The notes beneath the pieces were generated by a model. It had not been told where the DNA came from, ran no database searches, and saw only the letters and a program-made list of their open reading frames with translations. A stretch of DNA of 64,000 nucleotides from an uncultured Coriobacteriaceae bacterium (GTDB lineage Bacteria > Actinomycetota > Coriobacteriia > Coriobacteriales > Eggerthellaceae). The stretch lies in assembly GCA_937937585.1 (NCBI GenBank), contig CALDCB010000009.1:7367-71366 (forward strand). The letters are read 5' to 3'. This document shows positions 24,817 through 33,789 of this stretch, piece after piece. The translations under genes and the position numbers were made by a program. Within the stretch, counting starts at the first letter, position 1; the number at the start of each line of letters is the position of its first letter.

Positions 24817-25563
24817 TTACTTGATATGGCCAATGAAGTCCTTGGTACGGGTTGACTTCGGGTTGTCGAACACCTCGGCAGGGCTGCCCTCTTCGACGAT
24901 CACGCCGTTCTCCATGAAGATGACGCGGTCAGCGACTTCACGGGCAAAGCCCATCTCGTGCGTGACGACGACCATGGTCATGCCGCCTTCCGCGAGCTCG
25001 CGCATAACATCCAGAACGCCGCGAACCAACTCGGGGTCAAGAGCAGACGTAGCCTCGTCGAACAACATGACGTGGGGATCCATCGCCAAAGCGCGGGCGA
25101 TGGCAACGCGCTGTTGCTGACCACCCGAAAGCTGGCCGGGAAGGAAGTCGGCGCGATTGGCAAGGCCAACGCGCTCAAGCTGCTTGATGGCAATGGCCTC
25201 GGCTTCCTCTGCAGAACGCTTGAGAACCTTGCGCTGCGCAAGCATGACGTTCTTTTTCGCGCTGAGGTGAGGGAAAAGGTTGAACTGCTGAAATACCATG
25301 CCAACATGCTCGCGAAGCTTGTCGACGTTGGTAGACGGACCGGTGATCTCCTCGCCCTCGATGAAGATGTGACCACCCGTCGGCTTTTCAAGAAGGTTGA
25401 TGCAGCGCAGCATCGTAGACTTGCCCGAGCCCGAGGGGCCCAAGACGACAACTACCTCGCCCTTCTTGACATCGATGTTCACATCTCGCAAAACCTGGGT
25501 GTCGCCGAAGGATTTGGAAAGATGCTGGATGCTTACCATGATGTCGTTATTGGATTCGCTCAC
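24817..25563 (-). CDS. Polar amino-acid ABC transporter ATPase (GlnQ-like), orphan
   Basis: 248-residue ATP-binding subunit of the glutamine/polar amino-acid importer type. Walker A GPSGSGKST, Q loop FQQFNLFPH, signature LSGGQQQR, Walker B VMLFDEATSALDPE and switch VVTHEMGFA are all intact. GTG 25563 has AAGGGG at good spacing; an in-frame ATG at 25638 would place a strong terminator hairpin inside the gene. No permease or binding-protein gene adjoins it, so its partners are encoded elsewhere. The leader contains an intrinsic terminator just upstream of the ribosome site. Confidence 0.93.
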   Translation of the reverse strand: MSESNNDIMVSIQHLSKSFGDTQVLRDVNIDVKKGEVVVVLGPSGSGKSTMLRCINLLEKPTGGHIFIEGEEITGPSTNVDKLREHVGMVFQQFNLFPHLSAKKNVMLAQRKVLKRSAEEAEAIAIKQLERVGLANRADFLPGQLSGGQQQRVAIARALAMDPHVMLFDEATSALDPELVRGVLDVMRELAEGGMTMVVVTHEMGFAREVADRVIFMENGVIVEEGSPAEVFDNPKSTRTKDFIGHIK

Positions 25564-25579
25564 CGAGTCCCCTTTGTTC

Positions 25580-25610
25580 AAAAAAACATGGCGCGAATGA
25601 CTGCGCCATG
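25580..25610 (-). terminator. Leader terminator just upstream of the ABC ATPase gene
   Basis: On the minus strand CATGGCGC-N8-GCGCCATG is followed directly by seven Ts, ending 17 bp before the GTG start. It is either an attenuator of the ATPase gene or the terminator of a small upstream transcript. Confidence 0.75.
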
Positions 25611-26022
25611 TTGGATCCACAATTGATAATCGATACATATCCTTCTGTATTGTAATGGCTTTTGCCTGAACAGCGTTGAATTATTGCCAAAACCCCGAAT
25701 GCGTCCATTCGCCCATTGCGAAAACGATGGCCGTAGCGAGCAAAATAGCTACCAGAAGCATGCGGCAAGACTCCGATCGCTCACTCACTCGAAAAGGCGC
25801 ATGACATTGCCAAATCAAAACAAAGGCAATGCTTACATGTTCCTGAAAGTCATCCACTGGGTATGTTTTTGTTTTCCTCAACAGGCGTTCTGCAGTACAA
25901 TATTACAAAGCGGCTACGTTTTAATCGAAATGGTTTCGACACCGACTCTCTGGCGCAGTCAGCCACCTAAATCCACCACAAGCGTTCCATTGTTACCTAA
26001 TTGGAGCGAGGTGCAGCCAACT

Positions 26023-26652
26023 ATGACACGACGACCGGGAACATCAAGTGAAGTCACAAAGGCGAATCTTGTCGCCTCCGCTGCTGCAGAGTTTTCTCGC
26101 GTCCTTTACGATAAAGCCTCTCTGCGAGTCATCTGCGGGAACGCAGACGTAACAACAGGCGCACTGTACTTCTTTTTCGATAGCAAGGAAGACCTTTTTT
26201 CCGCAGTGGTCACGCCCGTAATCGATGAAATCATTTCCATCATCGAGAAAGTCCTCCCAGCTGAATTCCAGCTTCTACAAGGGGAAATCACCGAGGAGGA
26301 AGTAAACGCCACCATCGTTGACAAAATCGTAAAGCTCGTCAATGGGAGAAGGGATAACGTCGCAGCCCTCGCCATGAACCGTGAGCACCCTCTCGTGGTC
26401 GAAAAGCGCACGGAAATCTCTGCTCTTATCGACAACTTTTTCCGCGACTGCATCGGCTCTGGCACCAGCTTGACCTCCAAGAAACCCGAAACCGACGAGT
26501 TCGCAATCGCATGGCTCACCAGCATATCGCTCGCCCTGTTTACACGTCTTCTGTACGACCACGCCTCCGATGAAGAAATCCGCGAGCGCGTTTTATTCGC
26601 AACGACTTTCATCCGCGGCGGTTTCAAAGCCCTCGATTCCAACCTTCAATAG
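26023..26652 (+). CDS. TetR-family transcriptional regulator
   Basis: 209-residue TetR-type regulator. The N-terminal DNA-binding domain reads TSSEVTKANLVASAAAEF, then RVICGNADVTTGALYFFFDS with KEDLF, the classic third-helix block (GALYFFF.SKEDLF). The C-terminal ligand domain has no recognisable specificity. ATG 26023 has GAGGTG about 9 bp upstream; the frame is open 113 codons further without initiation signals. Four bases separate its stop from the next gene, so the two are translationally coupled. Confidence 0.85.
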   Translation: MTRRPGTSSEVTKANLVASAAAEFSRVLYDKASLRVICGNADVTTGALYFFFDSKEDLFSAVVTPVIDEIISIIEKVLPAEFQLLQGEITEEEVNATIVDKIVKLVNGRRDNVAALAMNREHPLVVEKRTEISALIDNFFRDCIGSGTSLTSKKPETDEFAIAWLTSISLALFTRLLYDHASDEEIRERVLFATTFIRGGFKALDSNLQ

Positions 26653-26656
26653 CAAT

Positions 26657-27505
26657 ATGACGCGTCGAGAAGGCGAACAGCCCAATTTCAATGCCGGCTC
26701 CGCACCCACTTTGAAAACGCGCATGCCGGCACTTCACGACATGCACTGCCACCTTGACTTTGCGCACGACCCCCGATCGTTCGCGCGCGACGCCGCGCAA
26801 GATGGCGCCCATGTCTTCGCGAATACCGTCACACCCGCAAGCTTTCGGCAAGCACGCGAGCTGCTTGCGGGATTCAGCAACATCCACCTGGGCATCGGCC
26901 TGCATCCGTGGTACATCGCCGATGCGGATGCGCAAGTCGAACAGCTTCTCTCGAGCCTTGATTCAACGAACTTCGTCGGCGAAATCGGACTCGACTTCGG
27001 TAAGAAAAAAATCGAAACCGCCGAAACCCAACGAGTGACTCTTCGCACAATTCTTGAAGCGTGCGGCAAACAAGGTGGGAAGCTGATTTCCCTTCACGCG
27101 ATAAAATCCGCCGATGCGGTGTTGGATATGCTCGAAGCAAGCGGCTCACTGACCTCATGCTCCTGTATTTTCCACTGGTTCTCGGGGTCGAATGACGAGC
27201 TCCATAGGGCAATCAAAAGCGGTTGCTATTTCTCGGTAGGTCCTTTCATGGCCAACTCGCGCCGTGGGCGCGAATACATCAAGGTCATACCTGCAAAGCA
27301 ACTGCTCCTGGAAACCGATTATCCGCCAACCAACGAAGGTGCGACGCCCGATCCAACAACCGGCGAGCCTCGAGTCGACCTTTCCTATCAAGATGTACGC
27401 AAAGCGCTTGAAATAGCAGCTCAAGTAGTATTAGAGCGAAAAGGTGCTGGGGTTTTGCAAGAAATTGGCAAAAATTCGTTGGAGCTTTTCGCGAAGCATT
27501 CATAA
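26657..27505 (+). CDS. TatD-family metal-dependent hydrolase/DNase
   Basis: 282-residue TatD-type TIM-barrel hydrolase; relatives are metal-dependent exonucleases or amidohydrolase-like enzymes. Metal motifs visible: HCHLD, GEIGLDF (metal-binding Glu), SLHA (His), FHWFSGS (His) and LLLETDYP (final Asp). ATG 26657 is taken because it couples to the TetR gene; an alternative is ATG 26726, immediately before the barrel. No strong ribosome site is seen for either. Pairing with a TetR regulator is unusual for this housekeeping-like family. Confidence 0.85.
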   Translation: MTRREGEQPNFNAGSAPTLKTRMPALHDMHCHLDFAHDPRSFARDAAQDGAHVFANTVTPASFRQARELLAGFSNIHLGIGLHPWYIADADAQVEQLLSSLDSTNFVGEIGLDFGKKKIETAETQRVTLRTILEACGKQGGKLISLHAIKSADAVLDMLEASGSLTSCSCIFHWFSGSNDELHRAIKSGCYFSVGPFMANSRRGREYIKVIPAKQLLLETDYPPTNEGATPDPTTGEPRVDLSYQDVRKALEIAAQVVLERKGAGVLQEIGKNSLELFAKHS

Positions 27506-27607
27506 CAATCATTTAAATGCACCCCCATCGCCTGATAGCTGATACCATTACGGTGATCTCATCGAATTGCCGACAAAAGCCGATTCGAATCAAACGAAAG
27601 AGGAATT

Positions 27608-28738
27608 ATGTCCAACAAATCTTTGGCGAAAGCCCCTCAGGAAATCTGTGTGCTGGTTACCGGCGGCGCAGGCTTCATTGGCAGCCATACCGTCGTCGAG
27701 CTTCTGAACAAGGGCTACAACGTTGTTGTTTACGACGATCTCAGCAACTCAAGCGAAGTCGCGCTTGATCGCGTCCGCACCATCACTGGCGTTCAGGGCG
27801 ATCGCCTGCGCTTCATCGAGGCAAACATCCTCGATCGCGACGCTATGACCAAAGCGTTCGACGAGAACGACATCGATGTCATCATTCACTTCGCAGGCTT
27901 CAAGGCCGTTGGCGAAAGCGTGCAGAAACCGCTCGAGTATTACTGGAACAACATCGCAGGCACCTTGGTGCTGTGCGATGTCGCTCGCGAGCATGGCTGC
28001 AAGAACATCGTGTTCTCCAGCTCCGCTACGGTATACGGCGAGCCCGAGTTCGTCCCCATCACCGAGGATTGCCCGAAGCACAACGCAACCAACCCGTACG
28101 GTCAGACCAAGAGCATGCTTGAGCAAATCCTGACCGACCTTTACATCGGCGACGACGAATGGAACGTCGTTCTTCTTCGCTACTTCAACCCCATCGGCGC
28201 CCACGAAAGCGGTCTGATCGGCGAAGACCCGAAGGGCATCCCCAACAACCTGCTTCCATATGTCGCGCAGGTTGCCGTCGGCAAGCTTGCTTGCGTCGGC
28301 GTGTTCGGCGACGATTATGACACTCCCGACGGAACCGGTGTTCGTGACTACATCCACGTTGTCGATCTTGCCCGCGGCCACGTTGCCGCGCTTGATTGGA
28401 TGGGCGGCAAAGTCGGCACCGGCGAGGCCATCGGTCTTGGCTCCATCCAGGGTGCCGCCGATGCGGATGGCAGCCGTCACGGCGTTGGCATCTTCAATCT
28501 GGGCACTGGCACGGGTTCCAGCGTTCTCGACGTTGTCCGCGCGTTCTCCAAGGCCTGCGGCAAGGAGATCCCCTACGAGATCAAGCCTCGTCGCGCTGGC
28601 GACATCGCTGTGAACTACGCAGCATGCGACAAAGCCCGCACCGAGCTTGGCTGGGTTGCCGAATACGACCTCGATCGCATGTGCCAGGACAGCTGGCGTT
28701 GGCAGTCCACCAATCCCGACGGTTACGCTACGAAATAA
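27608..28738 (+). CDS. galE: UDP-glucose 4-epimerase
   Basis: 376-residue short-chain dehydrogenase-type epimerase interconverting UDP-glucose and UDP-galactose (Leloir pathway and cell-surface sugars). NAD site VTGGAGFIGSH; catalytic Ser in SSSATVYGE; YxxxK motif NPYGQTKSM; LRYFNPIGAHESG substrate block. It is longer than the usual ~338 residues, partly from an insert around GTGEAIGLGSIQGAADADG. ATG 27608 follows AAGAGGAA. It appears monocistronic and ends before a bidirectional terminator. Confidence 0.95.
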   Translation: MSNKSLAKAPQEICVLVTGGAGFIGSHTVVELLNKGYNVVVYDDLSNSSEVALDRVRTITGVQGDRLRFIEANILDRDAMTKAFDENDIDVIIHFAGFKAVGESVQKPLEYYWNNIAGTLVLCDVAREHGCKNIVFSSSATVYGEPEFVPITEDCPKHNATNPYGQTKSMLEQILTDLYIGDDEWNVVLLRYFNPIGAHESGLIGEDPKGIPNNLLPYVAQVAVGKLACVGVFGDDYDTPDGTGVRDYIHVVDLARGHVAALDWMGGKVGTGEAIGLGSIQGAADADGSRHGVGIFNLGTGTGSSVLDVVRAFSKACGKEIPYEIKPRRAGDIAVNYAACDKARTELGWVAEYDLDRMCQDSWRWQSTNPDGYATK

Positions 28739-28870
28739 ACTTCCGCAATCAGCGCTTAACTGCATTCGATCGCCGGTAAAGCGCTGACGCACTTTTTCAT
28801 TGCCTGCGAATACGCCTGGGTAGCACTTGCAGTATCCAGGCCCCTCAGCAACATAACCCCACTCAAACAG

Positions 28871-28903
28871 AACGGCCTCCGACGATCATCGTCGGAGGCC
28901 GTT
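28871..28903. terminator. Bidirectional terminator between galE and the LCP gene
   Basis: Perfect 16-bp inverted repeat (28871-28886 and 28888-28903) centred on one base; TTCTGTTTG follows on the minus strand. Confidence 0.75.
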
Positions 28904-28943
28904 CCAGTCTCTACGCCAGCTGCGCAGTGAATTTCAAATTCGA

Positions 28944-30248
28944 CTAATAGCTGGCAAGGTATCCGTTGCTAACTGAAGTAGGATCGCCGCCGGAATCAAC
29001 GACCTTCATCAGTTCCTTCGTATTCGCTTTGTCAGCGATTACATACGAGACGCCGCCTACCATCTGCGTTGCCGAGGGGATGGTCGCCGAATAAATGGTC
29101 ATCTCGCCGCCGTCGCGCATTTGCAGCGCCAGGTTCACCAAATCGGAAACCGTTAGGTCGGTTGTCACGCACTTGGCAGCAGCGCTTACCACGCTCGGGA
29201 TGTCAGTCGGCGACATAGACATGACTTTGTCGACGATTGCCTGAATAAGCTTGCGCTGGTTTGCGACACGGGTGAAATCACCGTCAGTGTAAGCGCGACT
29301 GCGCGCGAACACCAATGCCTGCTCGCCGTTAAGATGCTGTTCGCCCGCCTCGATGATGATGCGCGGGTTCTCAGGGAAGTCGGTGGTGTTATCGGCGTCG
29401 GTGTCGTCAATACGCTCGTCAACAACAACATCCACACCGCCAACCGCATCAACCAACGCAGTCAAGCCCTCGAAGTTGATCTCGGCGTAATGAGAGACGG
29501 AAATACCCGTAAGTTGCTTTGCCTCACGGATAACACCCGCCGCGCCGTCGTAGAAGTACGCAGCGTTGAACTTAGCAGTGCCAACGCCGTCGATTTCGGT
29601 CATGGTGTCACGGGGAATGGAGACCATCGTGACAGTGTTGGTTGACGGGTCCACACGAGCAACGATGTTGGTATCAGAACGCTGACCCATCTCGTCGTCG
29701 CCCTCACGCGCGTCAGAACCGATAAGCATGACATAAAAAGGTTTAGTGAACGTGGTGGTGCGAGTGAGCTCCTGATCGATTGCCTTAAGCTCTTCACTTG
29801 TTTTGCCGCCCTGCAATTCCTTGTTGATGCCGTTCACGTAGGTTGCCAGAGCGACACCCACACCGATAAGCACCACGACCAGGGCTGATACGACGCCGAT
29901 GGCGATTTTCTTTCCGCGGCCGCGCTTCTTGCTTGCGCGGTATTGAGCCGCATTGCGCGAGTACTGCGCTGCTGCGCTGCTTCCACGATAATTTGCATCA
30001 GGTGTGTAGGCAGAACGATACGCTCCCGACTGAGGCCTTGGCGTTTGAGCGCCGTCCCATCCCTCGGGTCTCGTTCCGTAAGACGAGCGAGAGTAGCTCG
30101 AATAATCCCCGGGATTGTGCGTCGGGGCTACATTGCGGGATGCTTTGTTTTGCTGGGGAGCTTTACGTCCATCGCGCGACGGCCTTGCCGCTGCACTGGT
30201 ATTTTGACGCGCACTGGGGCGCTGGTTTCGATCGTTCCTCGATGCCAT
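28944..30248 (-). CDS. LytR-CpsA-Psr (LCP) family cell-wall ligase
   Basis: 434-residue LCP protein; the family transfers undecaprenyl-phosphate-linked glycopolymers to peptidoglycan outside the membrane. Residues 1-110 are a long, polar, Arg/Ser/Gln-rich cytoplasmic tail; one membrane helix lies at about 114-137; the LCP domain follows, with IGSDAREGDDEMGQRSDTN and SIPRDTM (phosphate-binding Arg/Asp) and ALVFARSRAYTDGDFTR. ATG 30248 follows AGGAGG. The tail is unusually long for the family and could be a phosphorylation or interaction region. The gene is a single unit. Confidence 0.93.
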   Translation of the reverse strand: MASRNDRNQRPSARQNTSAAARPSRDGRKAPQQNKASRNVAPTHNPGDYSSYSRSSYGTRPEGWDGAQTPRPQSGAYRSAYTPDANYRGSSAAAQYSRNAAQYRASKKRGRGKKIAIGVVSALVVVLIGVGVALATYVNGINKELQGGKTSEELKAIDQELTRTTTFTKPFYVMLIGSDAREGDDEMGQRSDTNIVARVDPSTNTVTMVSIPRDTMTEIDGVGTAKFNAAYFYDGAAGVIREAKQLTGISVSHYAEINFEGLTALVDAVGGVDVVVDERIDDTDADNTTDFPENPRIIIEAGEQHLNGEQALVFARSRAYTDGDFTRVANQRKLIQAIVDKVMSMSPTDIPSVVSAAAKCVTTDLTVSDLVNLALQMRDGGEMTIYSATIPSATQMVGGVSYVIADKANTKELMKVVDSGGDPTSVSNGYLASY

Positions 30249-30635
30249 CTGGCCTCCTCGGATTCGAAGATGACCTTAAAATTCTACCATCTACGCCCTT
30301 GCGACATAAAAAAGGCATGTCAAGCCCCTTTATGACGCACACCTCGATCGATTTCGTCACCATTTGGAAACGTTACTGCCCAACTCGCCCCCAGATTGGT
30401 GCCTTTTAATCGGGCATCTCTCGTCGGCCGTTGGTGTTTTCTTCCCAGCCCTTTCTAGATTCGGACTTCATGCACCAGCGTCGATCCGACGCCATATCGG
30501 TCCTTTTCCCCTTTAAACACCCTGCGCCAGCACCGATTTGCGCACCTGTATCATTTAAGATATACGACTTCAGAAGTCACCGATTTTCAGTCGTTCACTC
30601 CACTCGTCACTGCGCTTTTCGAGTAGCGTTTTCTT
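30249..30635. other. Intergenic region between LCP and XRE genes
   Basis: 387 bp with divergent genes on either side. A TTGACA occurs on the minus strand near 30320, but no matching -10 box was found. No gene, repeat or structured RNA is evident. Confidence 0.5.
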
Positions 30636-30914
30636 ATGCCCGAAACGGAATTCAAGATAGACGCGAATGACCCTGGCCTCTCTTTGATGGGCCTTGGCCC
30701 CAACATGCCGATCAGCTTAAATGAAACTCTGGGACTCAATGTTGCTCAACTTCGCAAAGAGCAAGGGCTTTCACGTAATGAACTTGGGCGACTGACCGGC
30801 TTGAGAGCAAGCTCCATCTATCGCATCGAAACCGGTGGATCCAGCCCGCGACTTCAAACAATAGAGAAGCTCGCCAGGGCTCTTCATGTTCACCCAAGCG
30901 AGCTTCTTGTCTAA
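30636..30914 (+). CDS. Small XRE-family helix-turn-helix regulator
   Basis: 92-residue protein with a Cro/C1-type domain at about 35-90: LRKEQGLSRNELGRLTGLRA followed by SSIYRIETGGSSPRLQTIEK. The first 30 residues have no recognised fold. No strong ribosome site precedes ATG 30636, so it may be weakly translated or leaderless. It stands alone, convergent with the phosphohexomutase gene. Its target is unknown; autoregulation is usual for the family. Confidence 0.7.
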   Translation: MPETEFKIDANDPGLSLMGLGPNMPISLNETLGLNVAQLRKEQGLSRNELGRLTGLRASSIYRIETGGSSPRLQTIEKLARALHVHPSELLV

Positions 30915-30974
30915 CGTTCAATTTTATGTTGACGTTTGCTTGACTATGAGATTCAAGCCATCACTACGTCGGTA

Positions 30975-32666
30975 TTAACCCAACAGCTTTTCGATAGCCG
31001 CTTCGTACTTTCCAACAGCTTCATTCGCCGCTTCCAACGTTGCTCCACGGGCGAACAGATAAGCTTTGATCTTCGGCTCGGTACCGCTCGGACGAACAAT
31101 CACCTTGTCGCCATTATCCAAACGGAACTCAATCACATTCGCAGCAGGAAGACCGTCAATTCCTTGCAAGTAATCAACAACGCCAGACACTTCAATACCA
31201 GCGATATTGGCAAGAGAAACCGTGCGCAACGCCCCCATAATCGCATCCATGCGCTCATGACCATCAGCACCGGGATACGAATATGAGACGGTCTTATTCT
31301 GATAGAAGCCATGCTTCTCGTACAGAGCGCGCATCGCTTGCGCAAGATTCATACCATGCTGCTTGTAATATTGCGTCATTTCGCAAATCAACATCGACGC
31401 ATCAACAGCGTCCTTGTCGCGAACATGAGTACCGTTCAGATACCCGTAGCTCTCTTCGAAGCCGAACATGAAGCGATCAGCCTGGTTTGCCTGCTCAAGC
31501 TGTCCGATAAATTCACCAATGTACTTGAAACCCGTTAGCACGCGCTTGATGGCGAAACCGTACTCATCTGCCAGAGCATCGATCATCGCCGATGAAACGA
31601 TGGTGGAAACCGCAAACTTATCTGTCAGGCTCTCGCCCTTCGCTTGTTTGACGCGTGCGATATAGTCAAGCAGCAGAACGCCCATTTCATTACCGGTAAG
31701 CAATACATACTCATCGCCGTCTTTAACGGCTGTACCTACGCGATCTGCGTCGGGATCAGTCGCAAGAAGCAAATCAGGTTTAACCTGTTCGCAAAGCTGA
31801 ATGCCATGTTCAAGCGCTTCTCGAATCTCAGGATTCGGATACGGGCACGTAGGGAAATCTCCGTCCGGCTCAGCCTGCTCAGGAACAACAGTGACATCCG
31901 TGATGCCAACTCGATCAAGAATCTTGCTAACACATTCGATTCCCGCGCCATTAAGAGGTGTGTAAACCAGCTTTAACGCCGCCTTGCTCTCAGAGTCGTC
32001 GTCAAGGACAACCGACTGGTCTAGAACAGCCTCGATGTAACGCTCCAGCGTGTCCTCGCCGATCCATGCGACAATCCCATCAGAAAGAGCCTCATCAAAC
32101 GGAATCGAACGAACATCGGAGAACGGATCGACTTTCATGATTGCGTCAGAGATGTCCTTGGACGCCTGCGTGGTGATCTGACAACCATCCGGGCCATACG
32201 CTTTGTAACCGTTGTACGGTGCAGGATTATGACTCGCGGTAACGCAAACCCCGCCCGAGCATTTAAGATCACGGGTTGCAAACGACAATGCAGGAACCGG
32301 CTCGATACGCGGATAAACGAATACCTTCACTCCATTAGCCGCAAACACCTCTGCTGCACGACGGACGAACTCTTCGCCCATGTTGCGACTATCGCGACCG
32401 ATCGCAATTGAAGGCTCTTCGAAATTGGCATTCAGGTAATCAGAAAAACCCTGCGTCGCACGACCAACGGTGTAAACGTTCATACGGTTAGTTCCAGCGC
32501 CTATGATCCCGCGCAGGCCAGCAGTGCCAAACGAGAGGTCCTGGAAGAACGCATCTGCGATCGCGGCCTCGTCGCCAGATCGTTTAAGATCCTCAAGCTC
32601 GCGCTTAAGCTCGGCATCTTCAACCTTCTCAAGCCATAAATCCAGCATCTGATGCGGATCAGTCAT
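30975..32666 (-). CDS. Phosphoglucomutase/phosphomannomutase (alpha-D-phosphohexomutase)
   Basis: 563-residue cytoplasmic phosphohexomutase of the PgcA-like group, probably interconverting glucose-6-P and glucose-1-P. Catalytic Ser is in TASHNPAPYNGYK (about 138-150), the Mg loop is DPDADRVG, sugar-binding GFEESYGY, and phosphate-binding RPSGTEPKIK near the C-terminus. ATG 32666 follows AAAGGAA. With galE nearby it would feed UDP-sugar and wall-polymer synthesis. A parS site lies between it and the upstream HAD phosphatase. Confidence 0.93.
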   Translation of the reverse strand: MTDPHQMLDLWLEKVEDAELKRELEDLKRSGDEAAIADAFFQDLSFGTAGLRGIIGAGTNRMNVYTVGRATQGFSDYLNANFEEPSIAIGRDSRNMGEEFVRRAAEVFAANGVKVFVYPRIEPVPALSFATRDLKCSGGVCVTASHNPAPYNGYKAYGPDGCQITTQASKDISDAIMKVDPFSDVRSIPFDEALSDGIVAWIGEDTLERYIEAVLDQSVVLDDDSESKAALKLVYTPLNGAGIECVSKILDRVGITDVTVVPEQAEPDGDFPTCPYPNPEIREALEHGIQLCEQVKPDLLLATDPDADRVGTAVKDGDEYVLLTGNEMGVLLLDYIARVKQAKGESLTDKFAVSTIVSSAMIDALADEYGFAIKRVLTGFKYIGEFIGQLEQANQADRFMFGFEESYGYLNGTHVRDKDAVDASMLICEMTQYYKQHGMNLAQAMRALYEKHGFYQNKTVSYSYPGADGHERMDAIMGALRTVSLANIAGIEVSGVVDYLQGIDGLPAANVIEFRLDNGDKVIVRPSGTEPKIKAYLFARGATLEAANEAVGKYEAAIEKLLG

Positions 32667-32715
32667 ATTAGGTTCCTTTCGTTCAACTAGGTATCTAGTT
32701 GCGTTTCACGAATGA

Positions 32716-32731
32716 TGTTTCACGTGAAACA
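32716..32731. promoter_or_regulatory. parS centromere site 1
   Basis: Exact TGTTTCACGTGAAACA, the bacterial parS consensus bound by ParB/Spo0J. It is the centre of a perfect 24-bp palindrome (32712-32735) in the gap between two genes. Confidence 0.92.
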
Positions 32732-32752
32732 TCATGCACTTGATGATTCTAC

Positions 32753-33421
32753 TTAAGCCAGATCGAGAATAGCAAGAGGGTCGTCTATGACCATATCCGC
32801 ACCAGCAGAGACCAAACGATCGACGGTTTGATAGCCCCAGGAGATCCCTATCGCCATCGCGCCAGCTGCCTTTGCGGTCTTCATATCGCCAGCCAAGTCA
32901 CCGATATAAGCGACCTGGGAAGGATTCAGACCGATTTCCTGGATCGAGGCGAGCAAACCCGTTGGATCCGGCTTCCTTGGACACGTGGGTGACTCCCCTT
33001 TTGCAACATCGAATGTCGCAGGGAAGTAAAACCCAGCCAGGTCTTTTACTGCGGCATCGAACTTATTGGACAAAACTCCAAGCTTTACGCCCTTCGACTT
33101 AAGCCCTTCAAGCATTTCGATGATGTTCGGATATGGGACAGTCTTTCTGCGTCCGAACTCCTGATAACGAGACTTCCATTCAGCAAGCGCGGCTTCTTTC
33201 TCGTCATCAGATGCAGAATCCGGCATTGCACGCATCATCAATGCCCGAACACCGTCACCGATGAAGCCGCGAATAGCTTCTTCTGTATGCGTTGGATACC
33301 CTAAATCAGACAGAACAGCATTGGTCAATGCTGTTAAATCGGGAAGGGTGTTAAGCAGCGTGCCGTCCATATCGAACACAACGCCCTTCACATCTATGGT
33401 CGTAGAAGCACCCTCACCCAT
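32753..33421 (-). CDS. HAD-superfamily phosphatase, phosphoglycolate phosphatase-like
   Basis: 222-residue HAD hydrolase with a C1-type helical cap. Motif I VFDMDGTLLNT (15-25), motif II LSNK, motif III the Lys in CPRKPDP, motif IV YIGDLAGDMKTA. This is the Gph/PGP pattern; activity on 2-phosphoglycolate or other small phosphates is inferred. ATG 33421 follows AAAGGAG. It sits upstream of the phosphohexomutase with a parS between, possibly in one transcript. Confidence 0.85.
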   Translation of the reverse strand: MGEGASTTIDVKGVVFDMDGTLLNTLPDLTALTNAVLSDLGYPTHTEEAIRGFIGDGVRALMMRAMPDSASDDEKEAALAEWKSRYQEFGRRKTVPYPNIIEMLEGLKSKGVKLGVLSNKFDAAVKDLAGFYFPATFDVAKGESPTCPRKPDPTGLLASIQEIGLNPSQVAYIGDLAGDMKTAKAAGAMAIGISWGYQTVDRLVSAGADMVIDDPLAILDLA

Positions 33422-33577
33422 ATGCCGCTCCTTTCAATACTGCACGTATCGTGCTTTATAAGCCGACTCAACAAGACGAATAGGCTCACCGCACCTTGCC
33501 AAAGCAACGTTTAAACGACTTTGCGACGATAAAAATCGTACCAGCAAAACCCTCACACTCAATGGCCTCGCCGAATA

Positions 33578-33605
33578 AACGAAAACCGCCCCTAAAGGGG
33601 CGGTT
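33578..33605 (-). terminator. Terminator downstream of tRNA-Gly
   Basis: Perfect 9-bp stem AACCGCCCC / GGGGCGGTT with loop TAAA; TTTTCGTTTA follows on the minus strand. A weaker CGCACG/CGTGCG hairpin at 33640-33655 precedes it. Confidence 0.85.
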
Positions 33606-33663
33606 AATCGCATCAAAGCTCAGTTGCTTTTGTATGTAACGCACGCTAACGTGCGGTGAGATC

Positions 33664-33738
33664 TGGAGCGGGTGACGGGATTCGAACCCGCGAATGCGAG
33701 CTTGGGAAGCTCGTGCCTTACCACTTGGCGACACCCGC
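33664..33738 (-). tRNA. tRNA-Gly (anticodon CCC)
   Basis: On the minus strand the gene runs from GCGGGTG to CACCCGC-T with encoded CCA (33666-33664), 75 bases. The anticodon arm is CGAGC-TTCCCAA-GCTCG, giving CCC. T arm GCGGGTTCGAATCCCG is canonical. A TATAAT lies 31 bp upstream (33774-33769). Confidence 0.95.
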
Positions 33739-33789
33739 ACGTACAACGAATCGCTCCGCGCTTGATGGATTATAACCCGAAATCCACCC

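Noticed and set aside
27749..28792. Minus-strand frame opposite galE
   Set aside because: galE has complete motifs and a ribosome site; the antisense frame has neither.
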